Positions 41,430 through 50,702 of a stretch of 64,000 nt of DNA are shown piece after piece. Source of the DNA: Kitasatospora sp. NBC_01287 (GTDB lineage Bacteria; Actinomycetota; Actinomycetes; Streptomycetales; Streptomycetaceae); assembly GCF_026340565.1 (NCBI RefSeq), contig NZ_JAPEPB010000002.1, forward strand, positions 310,001 through 374,000, written 5' to 3'. The notes under the pieces are model-generated. The model saw nothing but the letters and a program-made list of their open reading frames with translations. It was not told the DNA's origin and searched no databases. Numbering within the stretch: position 1 is the stretch's first letter; each line of letters starts with the position of its first letter. Made by a program: the position numbers and the translations under genes.

Positions 41430-41569
41430 GCAGGCCCGCCCGCCGGTCCTCGCGTGCCCCCTCCGTGGCTCCGCGCCGCCGCGGCTCGCCGCCGCAGACC
41501 CCTTCACCCGTCCCGGCCAAGCCGAACCCGTCCCGTCCCGTCCCGTCCTGTCGAGGAGAGTACGTCGCC

Positions 41570-43795
41570 GTGATCGAACTGCCCGATGATCTCGCCGAGG
41601 TCCTGAAGACCGTCCAGAGCAACAAGGACGGTTCGAGCATCGTCTTCCCGAACGCGGACGAGGACCTGATCGGGCAGCTCGCGCAGGCCTGGGACACCTG
41701 GAAGTCCGTGGCCGAGAGCCACATCCCGGCCATCGTCGCCAGCGCCGAGCAGGCCTCGTCCGCGATGTCGGGCGACGCGGCGGACAGCTTCCAGGACTAC
41801 CTGCGCAAGTACGGCAGCGGCAGTGACTCGCACGCGGCGACCACGCTGGCGGCCGGGCGGGCGATCGGCGAGTCGCTGCACGCGGCGAGCACCGCCGTCA
41901 CGCACACCAAGAACGAGATGATCCGCGAACTGCAGTACACCAAGGAGTGGATCGCCAACAACCCGGCCGGCAAGCACGACGACATCGCCCAGTCGGACGG
42001 CGTCAAGAAGGCCGCGGACCTCTACAACTCCTACATCGGCCAGGTCGGCGACAACGTCGACACGATGCTGCGTCAGAACAGCGGCTTCGTGGAGGCGATG
42101 ACCGGCGCGGGCGCGGTCTGCAAACTGGACGGCGGCGCGTCCTCCGGTGGTTCGGGCTCCAAGCCCGCCCCCGGCAGCGGCAACCCGGACGGGACGTCGG
42201 GCCCGGTGCTGCCCACCAGCGTGGACGCGCTGGGGCCGGGCGGTCTGCCGCTGCCCACCGGCCTCGACGCGTTGACGAACCTGGACGGCACGCCCGCCGA
42301 CGGCACGGGGGTCACCCCGTTCAGCCTCGCCACCGACGGCGGCAGCGGCGGCAGCGGTTCCGGCGGCCCCGGGGGGTCCCAGCCGGCGCTGCCGTTCCAG
42401 ATGCCCGGTGCCACCCAGCCGTCCCTCCAGCCGGAGGACGGCACCGCGGCGTCGTTCGACCTGCCGGCCACCGGAGCGCTGACGCCGTTCCGGTCGGACA
42501 ACGGCCTCGCCTCCCCCACCACGCTCACCAGCAAGGACGGCATGCCGGTCTTCCAGCCGCAGTCGGTGACCACCCCGAGGCTGGCCCTGGACGGGATGAA
42601 GGGGTTCGACGGGACCGGCACCGGCACGGACGCCTCCTGCCGCGACACCTCGAAGCTGAGCCCCTGGCAGGGCGGGTCGGTCACGGCACCCTCGTTCACC
42701 GGACCCGACGGCCTCACGAACGGCGGCCTCGGCGGCGGGTCCTTCCCCGGCTTCAGCCTCCCGGGGACGGGCGGCGCCGACGGGGTCGGCAAGCTGTCGC
42801 TCGCCGGGCTCGACGACGGCGGGAGCGGCGCGGGCGGCTTCGGCGGTGGTGGGGCCGGTGACGGGGGCGCGGGCTTCAGCCTGGGGTCCGGCGCCCTCGG
42901 CGGCACGGGCCTCGGCGGCGGGGGCGGGAGCGGCCTGGACCTCGGCGGCGGGGGCGGCGCGGCGAGCGGCTCCAGTCTCGCGGGGGCGGCCGGCAGCGCG
43001 GCCCTGGGCAGCACCGTCGCGGGGGAACTCGGGGCAGCCGAGTCCACCGCCGCCTCCCTGAGCTCGCAGGCGGCGCGGGCGGCCGGCGGGGCCACGGGCG
43101 GCGGGACACCCCTCGCGGGCGGGGCCGGCGCGCTGGGGGGTCGTGGCGGCGGCGCGGGCAGGTCGGAGCGCAAGGGCAAGTCCAAGTACGTCCGGCCGAC
43201 CCGGTTCGGTGCGGAGATCGCGGACGAGGAGGACCAGGCCGCGCCGACCGACCGGGGCATCGTCGGGGTGGCCGGCGCGACGCGGCAGGGCGACCGCAGC
43301 TGGCAGCGGCTGCGCCGCGGTTGGCTGGACGGCGCCCGCACCGAGGACCGCGGGGCGGTCGAGGAGGACGCCGGGCAGCCGACCGCCGGCCCGCAGACCC
43401 CCGAGGAACAGCACACCCTGGCAACGCAGTTGACCAGCGCACTGCTCGGAACCGGCCCCGACGCGGCCACCGCCGGCGGTCCGGTCACGGCCGGTGCCGC
43501 GCCGGCCCACGAGACGGCGGCGGCCCAGGAGTCGGCGCCGGCCCAGGAGTTGGCGCCGGCTGGGCCGGCGGCGGAGGCCGCGCCGTCGTCCGACCAGGAC
43601 TCCTACCTCGACCGGGCCAGGAGCGCCGCAGCCCGTCGCGGCCACCCGGACGCCCCCGAGGCCGCCGCGCCTACCGCGCCCAAGAAGGCCCCGCTGCTGG
43701 AGGAGGGGGGCTACCAGGTGCCCAGCCCCTTCCTGCGGGCGGCTCTCGCCAAGCTCGCCGACACCGGGGCACTCGAAGGCGCCGGAGCGGCCTAG
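41570..43795 (+). CDS. Large WXG100/PPE-like protein with Gly-rich middle
   Basis: 741 residues from GTG 41570, with GAGGAG upstream at longer spacing. Residues 1-175 are helical (IGQLAQAWDTWKSVAESHIPAIVAS; AGRAIGESLHAASTAVTHTKNEMI), similar to PPE/WXG100-like N-termini. Residues 190-520 are Gly/Ser/Pro-rich low complexity. A conserved-looking segment GRSERKGKSKYVRPTRFGAE and SWQRLRRGWLDG follows, and the C-terminus ends in a helical piece (PSPFLRAALAKLADTG). Probably secreted by, or structural in, the T7SS. No enzymatic motif is seen. Confidence 0.65.
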   Translation: MIELPDDLAEVLKTVQSNKDGSSIVFPNADEDLIGQLAQAWDTWKSVAESHIPAIVASAEQASSAMSGDAADSFQDYLRKYGSGSDSHAATTLAAGRAIGESLHAASTAVTHTKNEMIRELQYTKEWIANNPAGKHDDIAQSDGVKKAADLYNSYIGQVGDNVDTMLRQNSGFVEAMTGAGAVCKLDGGASSGGSGSKPAPGSGNPDGTSGPVLPTSVDALGPGGLPLPTGLDALTNLDGTPADGTGVTPFSLATDGGSGGSGSGGPGGSQPALPFQMPGATQPSLQPEDGTAASFDLPATGALTPFRSDNGLASPTTLTSKDGMPVFQPQSVTTPRLALDGMKGFDGTGTGTDASCRDTSKLSPWQGGSVTAPSFTGPDGLTNGGLGGGSFPGFSLPGTGGADGVGKLSLAGLDDGGSGAGGFGGGGAGDGGAGFSLGSGALGGTGLGGGGGSGLDLGGGGGAASGSSLAGAAGSAALGSTVAGELGAAESTAASLSSQAARAAGGATGGGTPLAGGAGALGGRGGGAGRSERKGKSKYVRPTRFGAEIADEEDQAAPTDRGIVGVAGATRQGDRSWQRLRRGWLDGARTEDRGAVEEDAGQPTAGPQTPEEQHTLATQLTSALLGTGPDAATAGGPVTAGAAPAHETAAAQESAPAQELAPAGPAAEAAPSSDQDSYLDRARSAAARRGHPDAPEAAAPTAPKKAPLLEEGGYQVPSPFLRAALAKLADTGALEGAGAA

Positions 43796-43851
43796 GCACC
43801 AGAGCCAGCCGGACCCACCGACCACGTTCCTCACACTGATTCGGAAACCCC

Positions 43852-44337
43852 ATGGCTGACGCACCCGACTCCACCGGCACGGCCGGTGCCGGCTTCGCGG
43901 TCGACCCGGCGCGCTACCGCGCCGCGGTCTCGCCGCTGCTCGCCGCGGTCGATCAACTCACCGAGCTGAGCACCGGCATGACCGCCTTCCTCGCCACCAT
44001 GGAGGACCAGGCACCATGGGGCAACGACGACTCGGGCAAGAAGTTCGCCAACGGCGACAAGGGCTACCTGCAGTACAGCGCCGACACCATGAAGACCCTC
44101 AACGGCATGCCGGACGGCCTGCGCTACGTCGCCGACGGCATCAAGGCGATGGCCGACGGCTACGAAGGGGCCGACGGCTCCGTCCAGGGCGACATGAGCA
44201 GCGGGGACGGCCCGACCCCGCAGAGCGCGCCGCTGCAGCCCATGTCCGTGTCGGTCACCCCGGTCGGCCCGATCCTGCCCCGCGAGACGCTGAACCGGAT
44301 CGCCCAGGACCGCACGACCGTGAACGGGAAGGGCTGA
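43852..44337 (+). CDS. WXG100-like small protein upstream of the toxin
   Basis: 161 residues, helical (YRAAVSPLLAAVDQLTELSTGMTAFLATMED, then PWGNDDSGKKFANGDKGYLQYSADTMKTLNGM), with PWGND in the turn, matching the W-x-G pattern. It lies 5 nt before the toxin start. In T7SS polymorphic toxin operons, small Esx-like proteins encoded just upstream pair with the toxin N-terminus for export, so a targeting-partner role is likely. Confidence 0.75.
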   Translation: MADAPDSTGTAGAGFAVDPARYRAAVSPLLAAVDQLTELSTGMTAFLATMEDQAPWGNDDSGKKFANGDKGYLQYSADTMKTLNGMPDGLRYVADGIKAMADGYEGADGSVQGDMSSGDGPTPQSAPLQPMSVSVTPVGPILPRETLNRIAQDRTTVNGKG

Positions 44338-44342
44338 GCACC

Positions 44343-47300
44343 ATGGCAGTCGAGTTGCCCGAACCACTGCAGTGGGTCCTGATGCTGCTCGCCGGCACCC
44401 GCTGGCCCGAGGCCGACGAGGACGCGCTGCGCGAGATGGCGGACCGCTGGCGCCAGGCGGCGAAGAGCGTCGAGGACGCGGGGCACGCCGCCGACAACGC
44501 CGTCAAGCAGGCGCTGGACGGCCAACAGGGCGCGGCGGCCGAGTCGTTGAACACCTACTGGGCCCAGTACACGGTCGGCAAGGGCACCGCGGACAATCCC
44601 GGCTACTTCCCCGGGCTGGTCGACTCCTGCAACAGCATGGGCGACATGCTGGAGGAGATGGCCAACTCCGCCGAGACCGCCAAGATCCAGATCATCGCCC
44701 AACTCGCCATCCTGGCCTTCGACATCGCGACGGCCGAGGCCGAGGCACCGGAGACCTTCGGCATCTCGCTCGCCCAGATCCCGATCGCCATCGCGGCCGG
44801 CCGCGAGGCCGTGCAGGCGCTGCTCAAGGCCTTCCTGAAGGAGGTCGTCACCATGGCGGCCAAGCAGGCGGCCCAGATGGCGGCCATCAACCTGCTGGCC
44901 CAGGGCATCGAGGTGGCGCAGGGCCACCGCAAGAGCATCGACCTCAAGGAGGTCGGGCAGAGCGCGGAGGGCGGGGCGGTCGCCGGTGCGGCCGGGCACC
45001 TGATCGGCAAGGGCGTCGGCGAGGCCGGGGCCAAACTCGGCCTCAAGGGCGCGATGGACACGCTCCCCGGCAAGATGGCCACCGGAGCCGGGGTGGGCGT
45101 CGCCACCGATGCGACCACACAGGAGATCACCACCGGGCACGTCGACGGCAGCAGCCTGCTCGGCTCGGGGCTCGGCGGCGCCGGGGGCGTCGGCGCGCAC
45201 GCCGCCGCCGGCGCGTTCCGAGGTCATTCCGGCCCTCCGGCACCGGACCTCCCGCACCACGACCTCCCCACGGGACAGACCCGCCTCGACTCCACCGGCA
45301 AGCCCGTCTTCACGAAGAGCGGGAGCCCGGACCTCACGGACGGCGCGGGGGCCGGCCTCGACGGCACGGGCTCCGGCTCCACGTTCCGTGGCGTGGGGCA
45401 CCCGTCGCAGGACGACGCAGGCACCGCTCCGCACGGCCTGTCACCCTTCACCCTGGAGCGCGACACCACCTCGCCGGCCGGCGGCGAAGCCGACCGGAGC
45501 GGCCCGGTCGAGCCGGTCGAGCGGACGGCGGGGGCGCCCCGCGGCGAGTCCGAGCCGGTGCCGCGGTCCGCCTCTCCCGTGCGGTTGAACGCGGACCGCT
45601 CGACCACGCCGATGGACCTGTCGGCCGAGACCCGGTCGGCCGAGCAGCGGCCCGACAGCCCGGCGCCCGGGACGTCCGACGCGCCGCGTCCGCAAGCACC
45701 GGCGTCGGACACCCGGGTGACGGACACCCAGCTGACGGCCCCCCGGGCACCGGAAGCACCGGCACCGGAAGCCCCGGCGCCGGAGGCCCTGGCACCGGAG
45801 GAGGGCGTCCGCCCGGCTCCCGGCGTCGAGACCCCGCGGGAAGCCGTCACTCCCCCGTCGCCCGTGGACCGTGGCGAGGCGCCCGTGGCGCAGGCGGCCC
45901 CGGTCACCGAGTCCCCCCGGGACATCACCTCCCCGGCGCCGGCGGAGACGCCGGCCCAGCCGCGGCCCGACGCGCCCACACCGGTGGAGGCGTCAACCGA
46001 AGTCCGGCCCGAAGCACCCACACCCGTCGAGACATCACCCCAACTCCGACCCGAAGCACCCGCACCCGTCGAGACATCACCCCAACTCCGACCCGAAGCA
46101 CCCGCCCCCCTGGAGGCCCCGGCGCCCCAGCACTTCGCCGACGCCACCGGTGCGGCCGCCCCGCGCCCCGAGGCACTCGCGCCGCACCAGGACGCAGCCG
46201 GCGTCCCGCAGCAGGTCCCGTCCGGCGTCCGCCTCGACGACACGAGCGTGCCCGCGCCCACCCGTAGCGCGGTCGCCGTCGACCCGTCCACCGTCCGGCT
46301 CGGTGACCACGTGCCGTCCCCGTCGGCCTCGTCCGGCCCCTCCCACGGTGACCACGAGGCCCAGCAGCAGCCGCTCATGGCCGGTGCGCCGGCCATGAGC
46401 GTTCCGTCCAGCGCGGGCGGCGGCGCCCGCGCCGAGGACACCGCCTTCGCGACCCCCGCCGCCGCGCCGCGCCACGACACGCCGGACACTCCTCCGCCGC
46501 CACCGATCGCCCCTCCCCGGCCGACCACCCTGCCCGGGGGGCTGCGTCCGGGCCCGGAGCGCCCCGCCGGGCCGCGCCCCGACCCGGCACGGCCGGCGCC
46601 CGCGCCCGGTGCCGGCACCGGCCGATCCGCCGGGAGCGGTACCCGGCGGACGGACCCCGAGCCCGCGGACACCCGGCCGCCCAGCTCCACCCGGGCCAAG
46701 TGGACCGCCGAGGGTCTCGACCAGGGCCACTTCCGCACGATGGACCGCGAGCAGGTCGACCGGCTGGTCGACCGGCTGCCGGAGATGACACCGGCCGACC
46801 GGGCCAGGGAGCTCGGCGGGCTGACACCGGAGCAGCGGCGCTGGTTCGCCAAGAACCCGGCGCTGGTCGACCGCCTGCGCGACGAACTGCCGCCGGAGGA
46901 GTTCGCCCGTACCGCCGCGCGCTTCCTGGTGAACGTCGACCCGCGCTGCGCGCAGCCGGTCGCGGCCCGCGAGGCCGCGCTCGTCCAGGTCGGCCGCATG
47001 CTCCAGGACCCGCACGTGGCAGCCGAGTTGCTCAAGCGCGGCGCCGGGGTGACGGTGGTGCCCAAGGACCTCCCGATGACCGACGTCCCCGCGTTCGGCT
47101 GGATGCGCGGCACCCACGCCGACGGGGCCTCCGGCGACGGCCGCGGGTGGGACACCGTGCGCGGGTCGGGCGGGCTGGAGACCGCGGTCACCGAGGAGAA
47201 CCTGCTCGGCGAGACCACGACCGTGGGCTCGGACGAGCACTACGACGACGGCTACTCGACCACAACGCACGAGTTCGCGCACAACCTCCACCAGTTCGGC

Positions 47301-50300
47301 CTGTCGCCCGCCGACCGGCGGACCATCACCGAGGCGTACCAGAGCAAGATCGACACCGACGACATGACCAGGATGTTCGGCGAGGAGAGCCCGATCGCGT
47401 GGTCCGACGGCCGCCGGGAGCTGCACGACACCGACCTGGACAACTACGGCTCGCGGGACGAGCTGGAGTACTTCGCCCAGGTCAGCAACGCGTACCTGGG
47501 CACCAACCACGGCACCGACCCGTACACCGGGGAGCCGCGCAACAACGGCGCCGAGTGGGTGCGTGCCAACGAGCCCGACCTGGTCCCGCTGCTGGAGCGG
47601 CTGTACGGCAAGGACCCGGCCGCGATCCACCCGGAGCCCGCCAACCCGGTCAACTCGGTGCGGGAGGACCACGAGGTGTTCGCGGCCGTCCGCGATCTGC
47701 TGGGCCACGATCCCGCGAGCACCGTGCCCCCGCGGCACGAGCCCCCGGCCGCGCCGGAACAGCACCAGCCCCCGGCCACCGTGCTGGAGCACCACGATCC
47801 CGCGGCCACCCTGCCCCCGCGGCACGAGCCCCCGGCCGCGCCGGAACAGCACGAACCCCCGGCCACCGTGCCGGAGCACCAGGAACCCCCGGCGGCCGCC
47901 GGTCCCTTCGCGCACGACAACCCGCCCCCGGCCCCGCCGTTGCGGCGCGGCGGATCCGACGCCTCCATGGGCCGGGACTCCGAGGACGAGAGCGATTCCG
48001 ACGCCTCGATGGGCCGGGCGTCCGACGCCTCGACGGGCCGGGACTCCGAGGGAGAGCCCGAGGGCCGGGACTCCGACACGTCCATGGGCCGGCGCTCCGA
48101 CGCCTCGACGGGCCGGGACTCCGAGGGAGAGCCCGAGAGCGACTCCGACGAGTCCATGCGCAGTGGCTCCCCGACCGGCCCGGTGCGCCCGCCGGTCGAG
48201 CAGCGCCGCCCCCTGCCGGTCGGGGTGCGGCTGGAGACGCCGCCCGGCCGGACGGGCAGGCTCGCCGGCCACGAGGTGCGGGTGGACAGGATCGCCCTGT
48301 CCGCCGACCGCCCGATGACCCGCTTCGGAGCCAAGCAGCGCTCGCACACGGTGCCCTGGACGCTCACCCGGCGCGCGGTCGGCGGACTCGCGGGGCGCAG
48401 CGCCGACGACCTGTGGCACGAGCTCAAGTCCGAGGTCACGGAGCTGAGGCAGTTCAAGCCGCGCGGCACCGGGGCCGAGGCCAAGGACGCGCCGAAGGTC
48501 GCGACCCGCTGGGACGACATCCTGGACCGGCTCGACCGGCTGCCGGACACCCCGCCGCACGACCAGCCGCTGCACGAGTGGAAGGAGCAGCTGGGCGACC
48601 TGCTCTCCGGCTACGTCGAGCTGTCGCAGCTGACCAGCTTCGCCTCGTTCGCCGATGGCCGGGCTGTCGGCCGCGGCGAGCGCTCCACCATGAAGGGGCT
48701 GGACGACGCGGAGCGCAGGTCGGCGGGGAACGCGGCCTCCCGTGGGGACGACGACATGAGCGCCGACTCGCCGGGGAGTTCGGGTCACCAGGGTGAGGAC
48801 CCTGACGACGAGCCGGTGGCGGAGGACGGGACGGCGGAGCTCGTCCGCAAGAAGCTGCTCGACCTCAAGGAGAACGGTTCACTGACGCCGGCGGACGTGG
48901 CCGCCGCGAAGCGGCAGCTGGCTCGTGGCCTGCTCCGCACCTTCCCGGGGCTGATGACCGGCGAGAAGGGCCGGGGCATCCTGAAGGACCTCGGCTTCGA
49001 CGGCCATGACCAGCTGAACGTCGCCCCCGGCTCCGGGCGGCAGCCGAAGCAGGGCTTCCTCGCGGACGTCACGGTCAAGCCGGGCGGCGCGGACGGGTCC
49101 GCGAGGGTCGGCCGCATCATGCTGAGCGACAAGGACCGTCCCCCCACCCAGTACACCGACGGGCAGCGCTCCCACGCGGCGTCGTGGTCCCTGCTGCGCG
49201 GCACGCTGCTCTCCTTCGAGGGGCGGGGCGTCCACGAGCTGGGCGACTGGCTCGGTGACAGGTTCAGCGGCATGGAGAGCGTCGTGCGCGACTCACCGGA
49301 CCGCGCCACCGAGTTGAAGGCCATCCAGGAGGCCCGGGAGCAGCTCGGCGGCCTGGCCTTCGAACCCGACCACGTCGTGTCCGAGAAGCTGGGCGACCTC
49401 CTGGAAACCTTCGTGACGGCCCATCAGAAGATGCCGCACGCGACCTTCGCCGACAACCTCCAGGGCGGCGGGGCCACCAGCAGCGGCGAACTCGACCTGC
49501 CGGTCACCAGGGGCGGTTCCACCGGGTCCGGGGTCGGACCGAAGGCGCTGGCGAGCCACTACGACGGAGCGGCGCCGTACGGCATGGAGCTGAAGCCGCT
49601 GGTGCACTCCTACCAGGACTGGAAGGCGCAGGCCGAGGTGCTGGGGCCGGTCGGTCAGGAGGCGCTCGACCACCTCGCGGGCCGCTCGTTCACCGACAAG
49701 AACCTCGCGCCCCTGAAGTCCATGGCCGGCACCATGACCGCGGGCACGGCCGGGCACTACCTGGACGGGCTGCGCAACTGGGACCACGGGATGTCGATCG
49801 CGTTCAAGGAGAAGGGCGAGCGGGCGGTGGAGCACGCGTGGGCCGAACACGGCTCCGCCTTCACCCTGCGCGCCTTCGGCACCCACGGCGCCTCGAAGGC
49901 GGACACCGAGCAGCTCGGCGAGTGGTTCCACGACGTCACCGGCGCCGCCCGTCCGACGGACCAGCCGAAGGCGCTGGCGGCACTGACCGAGTACTACCGC
50001 GCCCTCGCGCACCCGACCTCGGCCGGCGGAGCACCGGTCCGGCCCAGGCGGGGGCAGCAGGAGCAGGTCACCGGGCAGGCGATGGCCAGGGCGCGGCAGG
50101 CGTTCGAGGGCACCGCCGAGGACGGCCGGCCGGACCACACCGACTTCTCGCTCCAGCTCGAATCCGCGCTGCTCGGCAGCACGATCCCGCGCGACGGCGA
50201 CTGCCTCTACCACGCCGTCAACGTGGCCCTGGACCGGACCGCGCCCTCCCACCACGCGGCGCTCGAACTCCGCGGCCGGGTCACCGACTGGGTGCTGCGG

Positions 50301-50702
50301 GACGCGAACCTGGACACGGTCCGGCAGTACGCGGCCCAACACGGGGAGAGCCTGGAGACGGTCGTCGACACGCTGGCGACCACCGGCAACTGGGCCGGGA
50401 ACGCCGGCGACCTCGCACCCCGGATCGTCGCCTCCGCCCTCGGCGTGACGATCGTCGTCCACCGGCCGGGCCAGGCAGCGGTGAACGTGCCGCCGCTGAC
50501 GCCCCAGCCCGGCCGGGCACAGCTGATCCAGCTGCACCTGGAGGGCGACCACTACACGGTCCACGGCACGAAGCGCAACGAGTGGGAGGAGAGCGGGGAC
50601 GAGAGCGGGGACGACGGCGACGGTGAGAGCGACGGCGCGAGCTGGGACGACAGCGACGGCGACGGCGAGATCGTCCAGGACCACAAGCGGTTCAAGCCGT
50701 GA
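44343..50702 (+). CDS. Giant T7SS polymorphic toxin with metalloprotease and OTU-like protease domains
   Basis: 2119 residues from ATG 44343. The N-terminus (1-300; ELPEPLQWVLMLLAGTRWPE) is CpnT-like/WXG100-like, with a glycine-rich hydrophobic zone near 195-300. A long Pro/Ala/Thr linker (300-780) includes two perfect 14-residue repeats. A zincin-like domain has HEFAH (976-980) and a downstream DELEYFAQ (E1040, E1042) that would supply the third Glu ligand, as in gluzincins. Pro/His and Ser/Asp repeat linkers (1120-1285) follow. Two paralogous domains each contain QRSHxxxW (near 1330 and 1607), then a helical domain. A C-terminal OTU-like cysteine protease fold has RDGDCLYHA (C1954) and GDHYTV (H2070), then an acidic tail. 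A GNAT gene overlaps the stop by 4 nt. Domain assignments are by motif, not structure. Confidence 0.8.
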   Translation: MAVELPEPLQWVLMLLAGTRWPEADEDALREMADRWRQAAKSVEDAGHAADNAVKQALDGQQGAAAESLNTYWAQYTVGKGTADNPGYFPGLVDSCNSMGDMLEEMANSAETAKIQIIAQLAILAFDIATAEAEAPETFGISLAQIPIAIAAGREAVQALLKAFLKEVVTMAAKQAAQMAAINLLAQGIEVAQGHRKSIDLKEVGQSAEGGAVAGAAGHLIGKGVGEAGAKLGLKGAMDTLPGKMATGAGVGVATDATTQEITTGHVDGSSLLGSGLGGAGGVGAHAAAGAFRGHSGPPAPDLPHHDLPTGQTRLDSTGKPVFTKSGSPDLTDGAGAGLDGTGSGSTFRGVGHPSQDDAGTAPHGLSPFTLERDTTSPAGGEADRSGPVEPVERTAGAPRGESEPVPRSASPVRLNADRSTTPMDLSAETRSAEQRPDSPAPGTSDAPRPQAPASDTRVTDTQLTAPRAPEAPAPEAPAPEALAPEEGVRPAPGVETPREAVTPPSPVDRGEAPVAQAAPVTESPRDITSPAPAETPAQPRPDAPTPVEASTEVRPEAPTPVETSPQLRPEAPAPVETSPQLRPEAPAPLEAPAPQHFADATGAAAPRPEALAPHQDAAGVPQQVPSGVRLDDTSVPAPTRSAVAVDPSTVRLGDHVPSPSASSGPSHGDHEAQQQPLMAGAPAMSVPSSAGGGARAEDTAFATPAAAPRHDTPDTPPPPPIAPPRPTTLPGGLRPGPERPAGPRPDPARPAPAPGAGTGRSAGSGTRRTDPEPADTRPPSSTRAKWTAEGLDQGHFRTMDREQVDRLVDRLPEMTPADRARELGGLTPEQRRWFAKNPALVDRLRDELPPEEFARTAARFLVNVDPRCAQPVAAREAALVQVGRMLQDPHVAAELLKRGAGVTVVPKDLPMTDVPAFGWMRGTHADGASGDGRGWDTVRGSGGLETAVTEENLLGETTTVGSDEHYDDGYSTTTHEFAHNLHQFGLSPADRRTITEAYQSKIDTDDMTRMFGEESPIAWSDGRRELHDTDLDNYGSRDELEYFAQVSNAYLGTNHGTDPYTGEPRNNGAEWVRANEPDLVPLLERLYGKDPAAIHPEPANPVNSVREDHEVFAAVRDLLGHDPASTVPPRHEPPAAPEQHQPPATVLEHHDPAATLPPRHEPPAAPEQHEPPATVPEHQEPPAAAGPFAHDNPPPAPPLRRGGSDASMGRDSEDESDSDASMGRASDASTGRDSEGEPEGRDSDTSMGRRSDASTGRDSEGEPESDSDESMRSGSPTGPVRPPVEQRRPLPVGVRLETPPGRTGRLAGHEVRVDRIALSADRPMTRFGAKQRSHTVPWTLTRRAVGGLAGRSADDLWHELKSEVTELRQFKPRGTGAEAKDAPKVATRWDDILDRLDRLPDTPPHDQPLHEWKEQLGDLLSGYVELSQLTSFASFADGRAVGRGERSTMKGLDDAERRSAGNAASRGDDDMSADSPGSSGHQGEDPDDEPVAEDGTAELVRKKLLDLKENGSLTPADVAAAKRQLARGLLRTFPGLMTGEKGRGILKDLGFDGHDQLNVAPGSGRQPKQGFLADVTVKPGGADGSARVGRIMLSDKDRPPTQYTDGQRSHAASWSLLRGTLLSFEGRGVHELGDWLGDRFSGMESVVRDSPDRATELKAIQEAREQLGGLAFEPDHVVSEKLGDLLETFVTAHQKMPHATFADNLQGGGATSSGELDLPVTRGGSTGSGVGPKALASHYDGAAPYGMELKPLVHSYQDWKAQAEVLGPVGQEALDHLAGRSFTDKNLAPLKSMAGTMTAGTAGHYLDGLRNWDHGMSIAFKEKGERAVEHAWAEHGSAFTLRAFGTHGASKADTEQLGEWFHDVTGAARPTDQPKALAALTEYYRALAHPTSAGGAPVRPRRGQQEQVTGQAMARARQAFEGTAEDGRPDHTDFSLQLESALLGSTIPRDGDCLYHAVNVALDRTAPSHHAALELRGRVTDWVLRDANLDTVRQYAAQHGESLETVVDTLATTGNWAGNAGDLAPRIVASALGVTIVVHRPGQAAVNVPPLTPQPGRAQLIQLHLEGDHYTVHGTKRNEWEESGDESGDDGDGESDGASWDDSDGDGEIVQDHKRFKP
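46022..46105. repeat. Perfect 42-nt tandem duplication in the toxin linker
   Basis: Two identical 42-nt units encode PVETSPQLRPEAPA twice; a diverged third copy precedes. A/T content is visibly higher than in surrounding codons (gagacatcaccccaactcc). Confidence 0.95.

Noticed and set aside
41504..43864. Leftward 786-codon frame opposite the Gly-rich WXG100-like gene
   Set aside because: Shadow of the low-complexity Gly/Ser codons; no start signal.
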